The notes below the pieces were generated by a model. The model saw only the letters and a list, made by a program, of their open reading frames with translations, ran no database searches and was not told where the DNA came from. A stretch of 64,000 nt of DNA from Streptomyces shenzhenensis (GTDB lineage Bacteria; Actinomycetota; Actinomycetes; Streptomycetales; Streptomycetaceae): assembly GCF_021462265.1 (NCBI RefSeq), contig NZ_JAJONF010000001.1:310001-374000 (forward strand), read 5' to 3'. This document shows positions 8,188 through 16,600 of this stretch, in pieces. Each line of letters opens with the position of its first letter. Position 1 is the first letter of the stretch. A program made the position numbers and the translations under genes.

Positions 8188-8274
8188 ATGACCACGACGA
8201 GCGACCGCACCCCTGCGACCGAGGCGACCATGACGCCCGGTGCTCGTTGTATGTGTCGAATGTGCGCCTTCTAG
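8188..8274 (+). CDS. Cys/Met-rich leader peptide ORF upstream of metNIQ
   Basis: A 28-codon ORF (ATG to TAG) whose product starts MTTTSDRTP and ends RCMCRMCAF. Three Cys and two Met codons are packed into the last eight residues, directly before the stop. It lies 186 nt upstream of the methionine ABC-transporter operon, on the same strand, after a terminator that isolates it from the gene before. A Pro/Thr-rich body followed by a run of codons for the regulated amino acids is what ribosome-mediated attenuation needs, and Cys-rich leader peptides before sulphur genes are known in actinobacteria. The following 180 nt can form local hairpins (for example GTGGC with GCCAC near 8322-8343). A weak TTTACT at 8176 could be a -10 box for a leaderless transcript. 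Function is inferred. Confidence 0.6.
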   Translation: MTTTSDRTPATEATMTPGARCMCRMCAF

Positions 8275-8460
8275 AGGGCCCCCGCACCACCCCAGAGCTC
8301 GCGCCCCGAAGCGAGACCGGTGGCATGTCCGTACGGCGCCACGACGCCCGCATGTGACTCAGGCCGCCCCCCCCCGCGCACTTGTTCTCCCCGGTTCAGC
8401 GCCCCTGCGAGAACCGTGCCGCGTCCCTGAACGAACGCACCCGTGCACCAGGGCACAGCC

Positions 8461-9537
8461 ATGCCCGCGCACTCGACAGTGACGGAAACCCACGTGATCA
8501 CCACAACGGGCCTGACGAAAACCTATCGGTCCCCCCGCTCGCGCGGCCGCGAGGTCACCGCCCTCGACGGCGTCGATCTCCATGTCCGCGAAGGCGAGGT
8601 GTACGGCGTCATCGGCCAGTCCGGCGCCGGCAAGTCCTCGCTGATCCGCTGCGTCAACCTGCTGGAGCGCCCCACCTCCGGCACCGTGACGGTGGACGGG
8701 CGGGACCTCACCGCCCTCGCCGGGCGCGGTCCCCGGGCAGGAAAGGAGCTGCGGCAGGCGCGCAGCCGGATCGGCATGGTCTTCCAGCACTTCAACCTGC
8801 TGTCCTCCCGGACCGTCCAGGACAACGTCGAGCTGCCGCTCGAAATCCTCGGGAAGTCGGGGAAGGAACGTTCCCGCAAGGCGCTGGAGCTGCTCGACCT
8901 CGTCGGACTCGCCGACAAGGCGAAGGCCTACCCGGCCCAGCTCTCCGGCGGTCAGAAGCAGCGCGTCGGCATCGCCCGCGCGCTCGCCGGCGACCCCAAG
9001 GTGCTGCTCTCCGACGAGGCCACCAGCGCCCTCGACCCGGAGACCACCCGCTCCGTCCTCCAGCTGCTGCGCGACCTGAACCGGCAGCTGGGCCTGACCG
9101 TCCTGCTCATCACGCACGAGATGGACGACGTGAAGACGGTCTGCGACTCGGCCGCCCTCATGGAGAAGGGCCGGATCGTCGAACACGGCACCGTCAGCGA
9201 GCTGCTCGCGACCCCTGGCTCCGAACTGGCCGCCGCGCTCTTCCCGGTCGCGGGCGAGGCCTCCGGCGACGACCGCACCGTCCTCGACGTCACCTTCCAC
9301 GGCGAGGCCGCCACCCAGCCGGTCGTCTCCCGGCTCTCCCGCACCTACAACATCGACATATCGATCCTCGGCGCCGCCGTCGACACCGTCGGCGGCCTCC
9401 AGATCGGCCGGATGCGCATCGAGCTGCCCGGCCGCTACGAGGACAACGTGGTGCCCATCGGCTTCCTGCGCGAGCAGGGCCTGCAGATCGACGTACTGGG
9501 CCGGGAGGCCCTGCCGGTGAAGGACGGTGCCCAGTGA
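8461..9537 (+). CDS. metN: Methionine ABC transporter, ATP-binding protein
   Basis: The ATPase of the MetNIQ importer, which hydrolyses ATP at the inner face to take up D/L-methionine. All nucleotide-binding motifs are present: Walker A GQSGAGKSS, signature LSGGQKQR, Walker B VLLSDEATSALD, and the H-loop LLITHE. The last ~100 residues form the NIL regulatory domain, which in characterised MetN proteins binds methionine and inhibits transport. The start is uncertain: GTG 8443, ATG 8461 (AGGG upstream) and GTG 8494 (giving an N-terminus like other actinobacterial MetN proteins) are all in frame. The stop overlaps the metI start by 4 nt. Confidence 0.95.
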   Translation: MPAHSTVTETHVITTTGLTKTYRSPRSRGREVTALDGVDLHVREGEVYGVIGQSGAGKSSLIRCVNLLERPTSGTVTVDGRDLTALAGRGPRAGKELRQARSRIGMVFQHFNLLSSRTVQDNVELPLEILGKSGKERSRKALELLDLVGLADKAKAYPAQLSGGQKQRVGIARALAGDPKVLLSDEATSALDPETTRSVLQLLRDLNRQLGLTVLLITHEMDDVKTVCDSAALMEKGRIVEHGTVSELLATPGSELAAALFPVAGEASGDDRTVLDVTFHGEAATQPVVSRLSRTYNIDISILGAAVDTVGGLQIGRMRIELPGRYEDNVVPIGFLREQGLQIDVLGREALPVKDGAQ

Positions 9538-10268
9538 CCTGGACCGACTGGTCCGCGATGCGGCCGCTGCTTTCCCAGGCGTGTTGGGACACGCTCTACA
9601 TGGTCGGCTGGTCCACGCTGATCGCCGTCGCCGGCGGCCTGCCGCTCGGCGTCCTGCTCGTCCTCACCGACCGGGGCGGCCTGCTCCAGAACACGCCGGC
9701 CAACAAGGTCATCGGGCAGATCGTGAACGTCGCCCGCTCGATGCCGTTCATCATCCTGATGGTCGCGCTGATGAACTTCACCCGCTGGATCACCGGGACG
9801 ACCATCGGGCGTGAGGCCGCCATCGTGCCGCTCGCGATCGGCGCCATCCCGTTCTTCGCCCGCCTGGTCGAGACAGCTGTCCGCGAAGTGGACGGCGGAC
9901 TGGTCGAGGCCGTGCAGGCGATGGGCGGCAACACCTGGACCGTCGTACGCAAGGTCCTCGTACCCGAGTCGCTGCCCTCGCTCATCTCCTCCACCACGAC
10001 CACGATCGTCGCGCTCATCGGCTACTCCGCCATGGCCGGCACGGTCGGCGCCGGCGGGCTCGGCGACATCGCCATCCGCTACGGCTACCAGCGGTTCGAG
10101 ACCGGGCTGATGTGGATCACGGTCGCCATCCTCGCCGTCGTCATCTCGGTCATCCAGTTCGCCGGCGACTACGCGGCCCGCTCGCTGCACCGCCGGGGCG
10201 GTCAGACCGGCCCGGTGCCGAGGCTGCGCCTGCTGAAGGCCTCGACGGCCACCGGCAAGAGCGTCTGA
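9534..10268 (+). CDS. metI: Methionine ABC transporter permease
   Basis: The 244-aa membrane component of the methionine importer. It has five or six hydrophobic helices and the permease coupling segment VDGGLVEAVQAMGGNTWTVVRKVLVPESLP, the EAA-loop that docks on MetN. The GTG start overlaps the metN TGA (GTGA), indicating translational coupling. The last residues are basic (LHRRGGQTG...), consistent with an inside C-terminus. metQ follows 76 nt downstream, with its own strong ribosome-binding site. Confidence 0.95.
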   Translation: MTWTDWSAMRPLLSQACWDTLYMVGWSTLIAVAGGLPLGVLLVLTDRGGLLQNTPANKVIGQIVNVARSMPFIILMVALMNFTRWITGTTIGREAAIVPLAIGAIPFFARLVETAVREVDGGLVEAVQAMGGNTWTVVRKVLVPESLPSLISSTTTTIVALIGYSAMAGTVGAGGLGDIAIRYGYQRFETGLMWITVAILAVVISVIQFAGDYAARSLHRRGGQTGPVPRLRLLKASTATGKSV

Positions 10269-10344
10269 GCCCCCGACACCCCCCTCCGTTTTCCCCGCAC
10301 CACCTGCCGCGGGGTCGCTCCACCCTCAAGGAAAGGCACTTTTC

Positions 10345-11178
10345 GTGCGTATCACCGCAAAGCTCACCACCGCCGTCCTCGCCGCCGGAGCCCTCACCTT
10401 CGGGCTCACCGCCTGCGGCTCGGGCAAGGACTCCGCCGGTTCCGCCGACTACAGCGGTCCGCTGGTCGTCGCCGCGAGCCCGACCCCGCACGCCGAGATC
10501 CTCGACTACATCAAGGACAACCTGGCGAAGAAGGCCGGACTCGACCTGGAGGTCAAGGAGTTCACCGACTACATCACGCCGAACACGGCGACCGAGGACG
10601 GCTCGGTGGACGCCAACTACTTCCAGAACAAGCCCTACCTCGACGACTTCAACAAGAAGCGCGGCACCCACATCGTGCCCGTCGTCACGGTGCACCTGGA
10701 GCCGCTCGGCCTCTACTCCCACAAGGTGAAGAGCGTCGACGCGCTGAAGAGCGGTGCGACCGTCGCGGTCCCCAACGACTCCGTGAACGAGGCGCGCGCC
10801 CTCAAGCTGCTCGCCGCGAACGGACTCATCACCCTCAAGGGCGGCGCCGGCAGCGAGGCGACCCCGCAGGACATCGCGAAGAACCCGAAGAACCTCCAGT
10901 TCAAGGAGGTCGAGGCGGTCCAGACCGCGCGCTCCCTGGACGACGTGGACGCCGCGGTGATCAACGGCAACTACGCCATCTCGGCCGGCATCAAGCCCGC
11001 CCAGGACGCCCTCGTCCTGGAGTCCGCGAAGAACAGCCCGTACGGCAACTTCCTCGCGGTCAAGAAGGGCAACGAGAAGGACCCCCGGGTGAAGAAGCTC
11101 GCGGCGCTCCTCACCTCGCCCGAGGTGAAGAAGTTCATCGAGGACAAGTACCAGGGCTCGGTCATCCCCTCCTTCTGA
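10345..11178 (+). CDS. metQ: Methionine-binding lipoprotein
   Basis: The extracytoplasmic substrate-binding component. The 277-aa precursor has a signal peptide with lipobox LTAC (Cys near residue 24), so it is anchored to the outer face of the membrane. The mature part matches the NlpA/MetQ family (SPTPHAEILDYIK near the N-terminus; DANYFQNKPYLDDFN; VNGNYAI-like INGNYAISAGI). The GTG start is preceded by AAGGAAAGG. Two hairpins after the stop close the metNIQ operon. Confidence 0.95.
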   Translation: MRITAKLTTAVLAAGALTFGLTACGSGKDSAGSADYSGPLVVAASPTPHAEILDYIKDNLAKKAGLDLEVKEFTDYITPNTATEDGSVDANYFQNKPYLDDFNKKRGTHIVPVVTVHLEPLGLYSHKVKSVDALKSGATVAVPNDSVNEARALKLLAANGLITLKGGAGSEATPQDIAKNPKNLQFKEVEAVQTARSLDDVDAAVINGNYAISAGIKPAQDALVLESAKNSPYGNFLAVKKGNEKDPRVKKLAALLTSPEVKKFIEDKYQGSVIPSF

Positions 11179-11180
11179 GC

Positions 11181-11203
11181 CGTGCCGCCCGCACGGCGGC
11201 ACG
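11181..11203 (+). terminator. First metNIQ terminator hairpin
   Basis: Perfect 9-bp arms CGTGCCGCC and GGCGGCACG with a 5-nt loop, starting 3 nt past the metQ stop. There is no T-run, as is usual in Streptomyces. Confidence 0.6.
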
Positions 11204-11223
11204 TATACGGCGTATCGCCACGC

Positions 11224-11258
11224 ACGGGGTCCACTCGGTCACCACGGGTGGACCCCGT
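11224..11258 (+). terminator. Second metNIQ terminator hairpin
   Basis: Perfect 11-bp arms ACGGGGTCCAC and GTGGACCCCGT around a 13-nt loop. Together with the hairpin at 11181 it should give efficient termination before the next gene. Confidence 0.65.
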
Positions 11259-11351
11259 CGTGCGGTTCAGTGGTTTCATGCTGCATGCTGGGCAGTTCGC
11301 AGGCCCTGACGGTTTGGCCCTGAAGGATTTCCGAAGGTTACGGAGCGGCGC

Positions 11352-11981
11352 ATGACAAGCACCTTCCCCAACATCTCCATCAGCACGGAGCGGTTGGTGC
11401 TGCGGCCCCTCGACGAGGACGACGTGCCCGCCCTGACCGAAATGATGAACGACGAGCAGGTGGGGGCCTGGACGAGCGTGCCCCAGCCGTACAGCGAGGA
11501 CGCCGCCCGGCGCTGGATCACCGAGTACGCGTCGGCCGAGCGGCTCGCCGGCCGGGGCCTTGACCTCGCCGTCACCGAGTTCCTCACCCAGCGCCTGGTC
11601 GGCCTCGTCCGGCTCACCAAGACCAACTGGCACATCCGCTCGACCGAGTTGTCGTACATCATCGCCCCCTGGGCCCGTGGCGAGGGCTACGCCTCCGAGG
11701 CCGCGCTCGCCACCGCCCAATGGCTGTTGGGTGACCAGAAGTTCGAGCGCATCGAACTGCGCACCGCCGCCGACAACGCCGCCGCGCAGCAGGTGGCACA
11801 GAAGATCGGCTGTATCAGTGAGGGTGTGCTGCGCAGCGCCTGCATAGTCCACGTCCGCACCGAGGACGGCACCTGGGCGGACGTGCGCAGCGACTACATC
11901 GTGTGGAGCCTGCTCCCGGAGGACCTGGAGGGCGCGGGCGAGGAACTCGCCGGCAGCGACGGCTTCACCTCCTGGAACTGA
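11352..11981 (+). CDS. GNAT family N-acetyltransferase (RimJ/RimL-like)
   Basis: A 209-aa acetyltransferase of the RimJ/RimL-like group. It shows the N-terminal strand TERLVLRPLDEDDVPALTEMM and the acetyl-CoA-binding region IIAPWARGEGYASEAALATAQWLL. A typical C-terminal segment follows: IELRTAADNAAAQQVAQKIG, then CISEGVLRS. The family acetylates ribosomal protein N-termini, amino acids or small molecules; the actual acceptor is unknown. The gene stands between two terminators and is monocistronic. Confidence 0.88.
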   Translation: MTSTFPNISISTERLVLRPLDEDDVPALTEMMNDEQVGAWTSVPQPYSEDAARRWITEYASAERLAGRGLDLAVTEFLTQRLVGLVRLTKTNWHIRSTELSYIIAPWARGEGYASEAALATAQWLLGDQKFERIELRTAADNAAAQQVAQKIGCISEGVLRSACIVHVRTEDGTWADVRSDYIVWSLLPEDLEGAGEELAGSDGFTSWN

Positions 11982-11983
11982 CG

Positions 11984-12005
11984 GCGACGGGACCCGCCCC
12001 GTCGC
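11984..12005 (+). terminator. Terminator after the GNAT gene
   Basis: Arms GCGACGGG and CCCGTCGC (8 bp) with a 6-nt loop, immediately after the stop at 11981. Confidence 0.55.
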
Positions 12006-12095
12006 GCCCCCCACCCCTCCGCCAGGTACTCTCACGGAGCCCGCCCTCTGGGCCCCGACCCTGACGACCCGCGAAAACCCTGGAGACTGACGAAG

Positions 12096-13322
12096 ATGGC
12101 CGACCGGGTCACGGTGATCGGCTGGGACGGCTCGCCCCTGACCGCCGCAGGGCGCGGGGCGCTGGGCGCCGCCACGCTCGTCGCGGGCGCGGCCCACCAT
12201 CTGGACCTCCCCGAGGTGCCGCCCGGCGCCGAACGCATCCGCCTCGGCAGCGTCGCCCTCGCCGCCCGCCGCATCGCGGGCCACCGCGGCACCGCCGTGG
12301 TGCTCGCCGACGGCGACCCCGGCTTCTTCGGCGTGGTACGGACCCTGCGCGCCCCCGAGTTCGGCCTGGAGGTCGAGGTCGTCCCCGCTGTCTCCTCGGT
12401 GGCCGCCGCCTTCGCCCGTGCCGGCATGCCCTGGGACGACGCACAGGTGGTCGTCGCGCACCGACGCACCCTGCGGCGCGCGGTGAATGTGTGCCGCGCC
12501 CACACCAAGGTCGCCGTCCTCACCTCACCCGGCGCCGGACCCGCCGAACTCGGTCTGCTGATGGAGGGCGTTCACCGCACCTTCGTCATCTGCGAGGAAC
12601 TCGGCACCGACCGCGAACAGGTCAGCGTCGTCACCTCCGACAAGGCCGCCGACCACGCCTGGCGCGACCCCAACGTCGTCATCGTCATCGGCGGCACGAC
12701 CGGACCGGCGGCGGTGCCCGAGGGCGGCGGCTGGATCGCCGGCCGGGATCCGGCGGCCGGCCCGCGCGGCTGGGTGCAGCCCGACGCGGAGTACGGCGAG
12801 GGGGCCGCGCTCGGCGAAGGGGAAACGGATCTGCTGCGGGCCGCGCAACTCGTCCGGCTGGGCCCCCGGGTGGGGGACCTGGTCTGGGACATCGGCTGCG
12901 GCAGCGGCGCGTTCGCCACCGAGGCCGCGCGCGCCGGCGCCGCCGTCATCGCGGTCGACCGGGACCTCGCGGCCTGCGTCCGCAGCGACTCGGCCGCCCG
13001 CAGGTTCGGGGTCCAGCTGCAGATCGTGCACGGCGGCGCCCCGCACGTGCTGGAGGACCTGCCCGAACCCGACGTCGTCCGGGTCGGCGGCGGGGGAGCG
13101 GCCGTGGTGAACGCGGTCGCCGACCGCCGCCCGCAGCGCATCGTCACCCATGCCGCCACCCGCGACGCCGCCGAACTCGTCGGCCGCGGCCTGACCGAGC
13201 ACGGATACCAGGTCGAGTGCGCCCTGCTGCAGTCTCTCGAACTCGACACCAGGGCCTGGACGGAGACCGAGCGGAACGTCGCGTTCCTGCTCAGCGGCGT
13301 GCTGCCCGACCGCGCCCCGTGA
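12096..13322 (+). CDS. cobL: Bifunctional precorrin-6Y C5,15-methyltransferase (CbiE-CbiT fusion)
   Basis: A 408-aa two-domain enzyme of the corrin pathway that methylates C5 and C15 of precorrin-6Y and decarboxylates the C12 acetate, using S-adenosylmethionine. Residues about 1-200 form the CbiE-like tetrapyrrole methylase (VTVIGWDGSPL, VVLADGDPGFFG). Residues about 240-400 form the CbiT-like Rossmann methyltransferase (GDLVWDIGCGSGAFATEAAR, the SAM-binding loop). The ATG has GGAGACTGACGAAG upstream. The following fused bluB-cobT gene and cysG-like gene belong to the same B12/sirohaem network. Confidence 0.92.
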   Translation: MADRVTVIGWDGSPLTAAGRGALGAATLVAGAAHHLDLPEVPPGAERIRLGSVALAARRIAGHRGTAVVLADGDPGFFGVVRTLRAPEFGLEVEVVPAVSSVAAAFARAGMPWDDAQVVVAHRRTLRRAVNVCRAHTKVAVLTSPGAGPAELGLLMEGVHRTFVICEELGTDREQVSVVTSDKAADHAWRDPNVVIVIGGTTGPAAVPEGGGWIAGRDPAAGPRGWVQPDAEYGEGAALGEGETDLLRAAQLVRLGPRVGDLVWDIGCGSGAFATEAARAGAAVIAVDRDLAACVRSDSAARRFGVQLQIVHGGAPHVLEDLPEPDVVRVGGGGAAVVNAVADRRPQRIVTHAATRDAAELVGRGLTEHGYQVECALLQSLELDTRAWTETERNVAFLLSGVLPDRAP

Positions 13323-13666
13323 TCCTGTTGTCATACTGCGCGCGGTAGGCTGGCCGATCGCTGCACTACACCGGTGGCCCGGAGATTCGTTCGTCAATGT
13401 CCGGAAAACACGCCCCTTTTGGGGCGGGTGTGGTACGGCGGAACCGGGGACGCGCAACGTGGCGCAGTCCACAGCGGACTGTCGCGGATCACGCTGTCGC
13501 GACGGTCGGACGGCCGGGACAATGCCACTGAATGGCTTTGTCGCCTTTTCTGGCGGGTCGTTCGTGCCGCTGGGCACGCACGCTCGTTCTTCACAGTGGG
13601 GCGGTCGGTGCGCCGCCCCGGGCGAGCTGGTCGTAGAAGGCACTAACCGATGGGCGAGGGGTACGC
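13323..13666 (+). other. 344-bp intergenic region before bluB-cobT
   Basis: No convincing gene. It has the look of a promoter region: a TAGGCT sequence at 13346-13351 with a weak TTGTCA upstream, followed by several GC-rich inverted repeats (for example CAGTCC-ACAGC-GGACTG near 13468). A GCCACTG string near 13522 recalls the cobalamin-riboswitch core, but the rest of the consensus is not seen. Short open frames here have no recognisable product. Confidence 0.4.
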
Positions 13667-16600
13667 ATGACGGACACCGGCCAGGTCCCGGGCGAGGGAC
13701 TGCCGGAGAGCGCAGGCATGGTGGAACAGCCAGGCGTTCCGGCGCACGGCGCGTACACCTACCTCTCCGAGTCGCCCGCCGAGGACGAAGACCTGCTGCT
13801 CCCCGGCGCCCAGGGCGCCTGGGGCAACGAGGTGCCGCCGCCGGCCCCGGAGCCGGTCGTCGAGGCCGTCCACGAGCCCGGCCCGCACGAGATGAGCGGC
13901 CGGGACAGCGGCGCGGTCGACCTCTCCGCCGTCCGGCTGCCCAACTCCGTACCGGCGTCCCCGATCCTCTCCGTGCCGCACGACCCGGCGGCCGCCCCGG
14001 CTCCGCGCCGTCCGCTGCACCTCGGACCGCCGATCCCCGACGCCTCCGCCAGTCCGGTCCGCTCCCTCGCCGACCGCGGGCCGGCCGGCGCGCCGGCACG
14101 GCAGCCGGGCGCACCGGCGGGCGGTCCCGAGTACCTCGACGTCCAGCCGGCGCACGAGGCCGTGCCGCAGTCCGCCGCGCCCTGGGGTGCGCCGCAGAGC
14201 GTCCCGCAGCCGGTGCCGCAGGCCGCTCCGGTGGCCCAGGCGGCCGCACAGGCCCCGGCCGCCGAAACGGTCGCCGCGGTTGCGGAGCCGGTTGCTGTCG
14301 CGGCTCCCGCCGCCGCTGCCGCTCCCGCCGTTCCGGAGCCGCAGCCGCAGCCCGCGGTCGCGTACGAGCAGCACGCGGCCGACCCGTCCGACCCCGCGCA
14401 GGCGGCCGTCGCCCGGCTCGCCACGGCGGCCGTGGCCACCGGCGCCGCGGCCGAGCCGCAGGCCCCGGCGGCCGGCGTCGCCGTGCAGCCCGAGAACGCT
14501 TACGGTCCGCAGGGCGTGGCCGGGCCGGCCGACGGGGGCGCCCCGGTGCCGGTGTCCGAACCGGCAGCCGAGCCGGTCGCGCCGCAGGTCGCGCAGGTGC
14601 CGCAGGCTCCTCAGGTACCGCAGGCCCCTCAGGTCCCGGAGGTCTCGGTGGCCGCCGAGGTTCCGCAGGGGCCGGACGGGGGGCCGACGCAGGCGGCTCC
14701 CGCGGACGCGGTGAGCCCGGAGGCTCCGGAGGCGGTGCGGGCTCCCGGCGCCGACACGGCGTCCGGTGGACCTGCCGTGACCGAGGCCGCGCCGGTGGTG
14801 GAGGAGACCGCCCAGCAGCTCGCGGAGCCGGTCGCCGAGGCCGTGGTGACCGATCCGGAGCCCCAGGTCGTGGCCGCGGCCGGGGCCGAGCAGGTCACGC
14901 AGACCGAGGCCGCCGAGCCCGGCCCGGCGCCAGAAGCGGTCGTACCGGAAGCGGTCGTACCGGAAGCGGTCGTACCGGAAGCCGTCGCGCCGGAAGCCGT
15001 CGCGCCGGAGTCCCTTCCCGCCCCGGACGTTGTCGCCGCCGAGCCCGCCCAGCCGGTGCCCGCCGCGCCGCCCGCGCCGGTGCCGCCGGAGGCGGCCGCC
15101 GCCGAGGTACCCGCCCCGGCAGCCCCCGCAGCCCCAGAAGCCCCCGCCGCCGAGGTCCCGCAGCCGCCCCAGTCGCCGGAAGCCCTCGCGGCGGCCGTCC
15201 AGGAGGCCGAGCAGGTCGCCCCGCCGGCCCCGTCCGCCCCGTCCCAGGTCCCCGGGGCGGCTGTCGTACCTCCGGCCGAGACCCCCGAGGCGCAGCCCGC
15301 CCAGCCGGTGGACGCACCCGTCCACCTCGCGGGCCCGCAGATCCAGGGCGCCGCGCCCGCCCCCGCCGAGGCCCCGGCGGCCCCGGAGTCCCCGGCCGCC
15401 GCCGTCCCGGCGCAACCGTCGCCGGAGCCGCCGCTCGGCGAGTTCGTCCCCGTCGACGGCCAGGTTCCGACCTCCCCGCATCTCGCCCCGACCCCGCCCC
15501 ACCCGCTGGTCCTCCCCGCGCAGGACCAGGGCGGCGAGTCGCTGCCCGAGCAGACCGCGACGGTCCCCGCGCCCCGCGAGGCCGAACCCGCTTCGCCGCC
15601 GGAGCACCCCGATGTCGTACAGCAGGCGGAGGACCTGGACACCAGGGCGGCCGACCAGGAAGAAAGCACGGCCCCCGTGGCAGAAGCACGTCAGTCCACC
15701 GGCCCGGCCGCACCCGCCTACGACGACGCCGAGCGCGAGGCCGTTCTCAAGGTCATGCGCGAACGCCGTGACATCCGCAACGGCTTCCGCAGCGACCCCA
15801 TCCCGCACGAGGTGCTGCTGCGCGTCCTGGAGGCCGCCCACACCGCGCCCTCCGTCGGACACTCCCAGCCCTGGGACTTCGTGGTCATCCGCTCGGCCGA
15901 CACCCGCCGCACGATGCACGAACTGGCTATGCGCCAGCGCGACGCCTACGCCAAGTCCCTCCCCAAGGGCCGCGCGAAGCAGTTCAAGGAACTGAAGATC
16001 GAGGCCATCCTCGACACCCCGGTCAACATCGTCGTCACCGCCGACCCGACCCGCGGCGGCCGCCACACCCTCGGCCGGCACACCCAGCCGCAGATGGCGC
16101 CCTACTCCGCCGCCCTCGCCGTCGAGAACCTCTGGCTCGCCGCGCGTGCCGAAGGCCTCGGTGTCGGCTGGGTCAGCTTCTTCGACGAGCGCGAGATGGT
16201 CCGCACCCTCGGTCTGCCTGAGCACCTGGAGGTCATCGCCTACCTGTGCGTCGGGTACGTCGACGAGTTCCCGGACGAGCCCGAGCTGATGCAGGCCGGC
16301 TGGTCCAGGCGCCGCCCGCTGTCCTGGGTGGTGCACGAGGAGACGTACGGCCGCCGCGCGCTGCCCGGTGAGGACCCGCACGACCTGCTCGCCGAGACCG
16401 TCGCGAGTGTCCGTCCGCTGGACGCCAAGGCGCTCGGCGAGGCCTGGGAACGGCAGAAGCGGATGACCAAGCCGGCCGGTGCGCTCGGCATGCTGGAGAT
16501 CATCTCCGCCCAGCTGTCCGGCCTGTCCCGGCAGTGCCCGCCGCCGATCCCGGAGCCCGCGGCCGTCGCGATCTTCGCCGGTGACCACGGGGTGCACGCC

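Noticed and set aside
13323..13666. Possible cobalamin riboswitch before bluB-cobT (GCCACTG near 13522 and GC-rich hairpins)
   Set aside because: The conserved core blocks on both sides of the B12 box are not recognisable in order; the match is limited to one heptamer.
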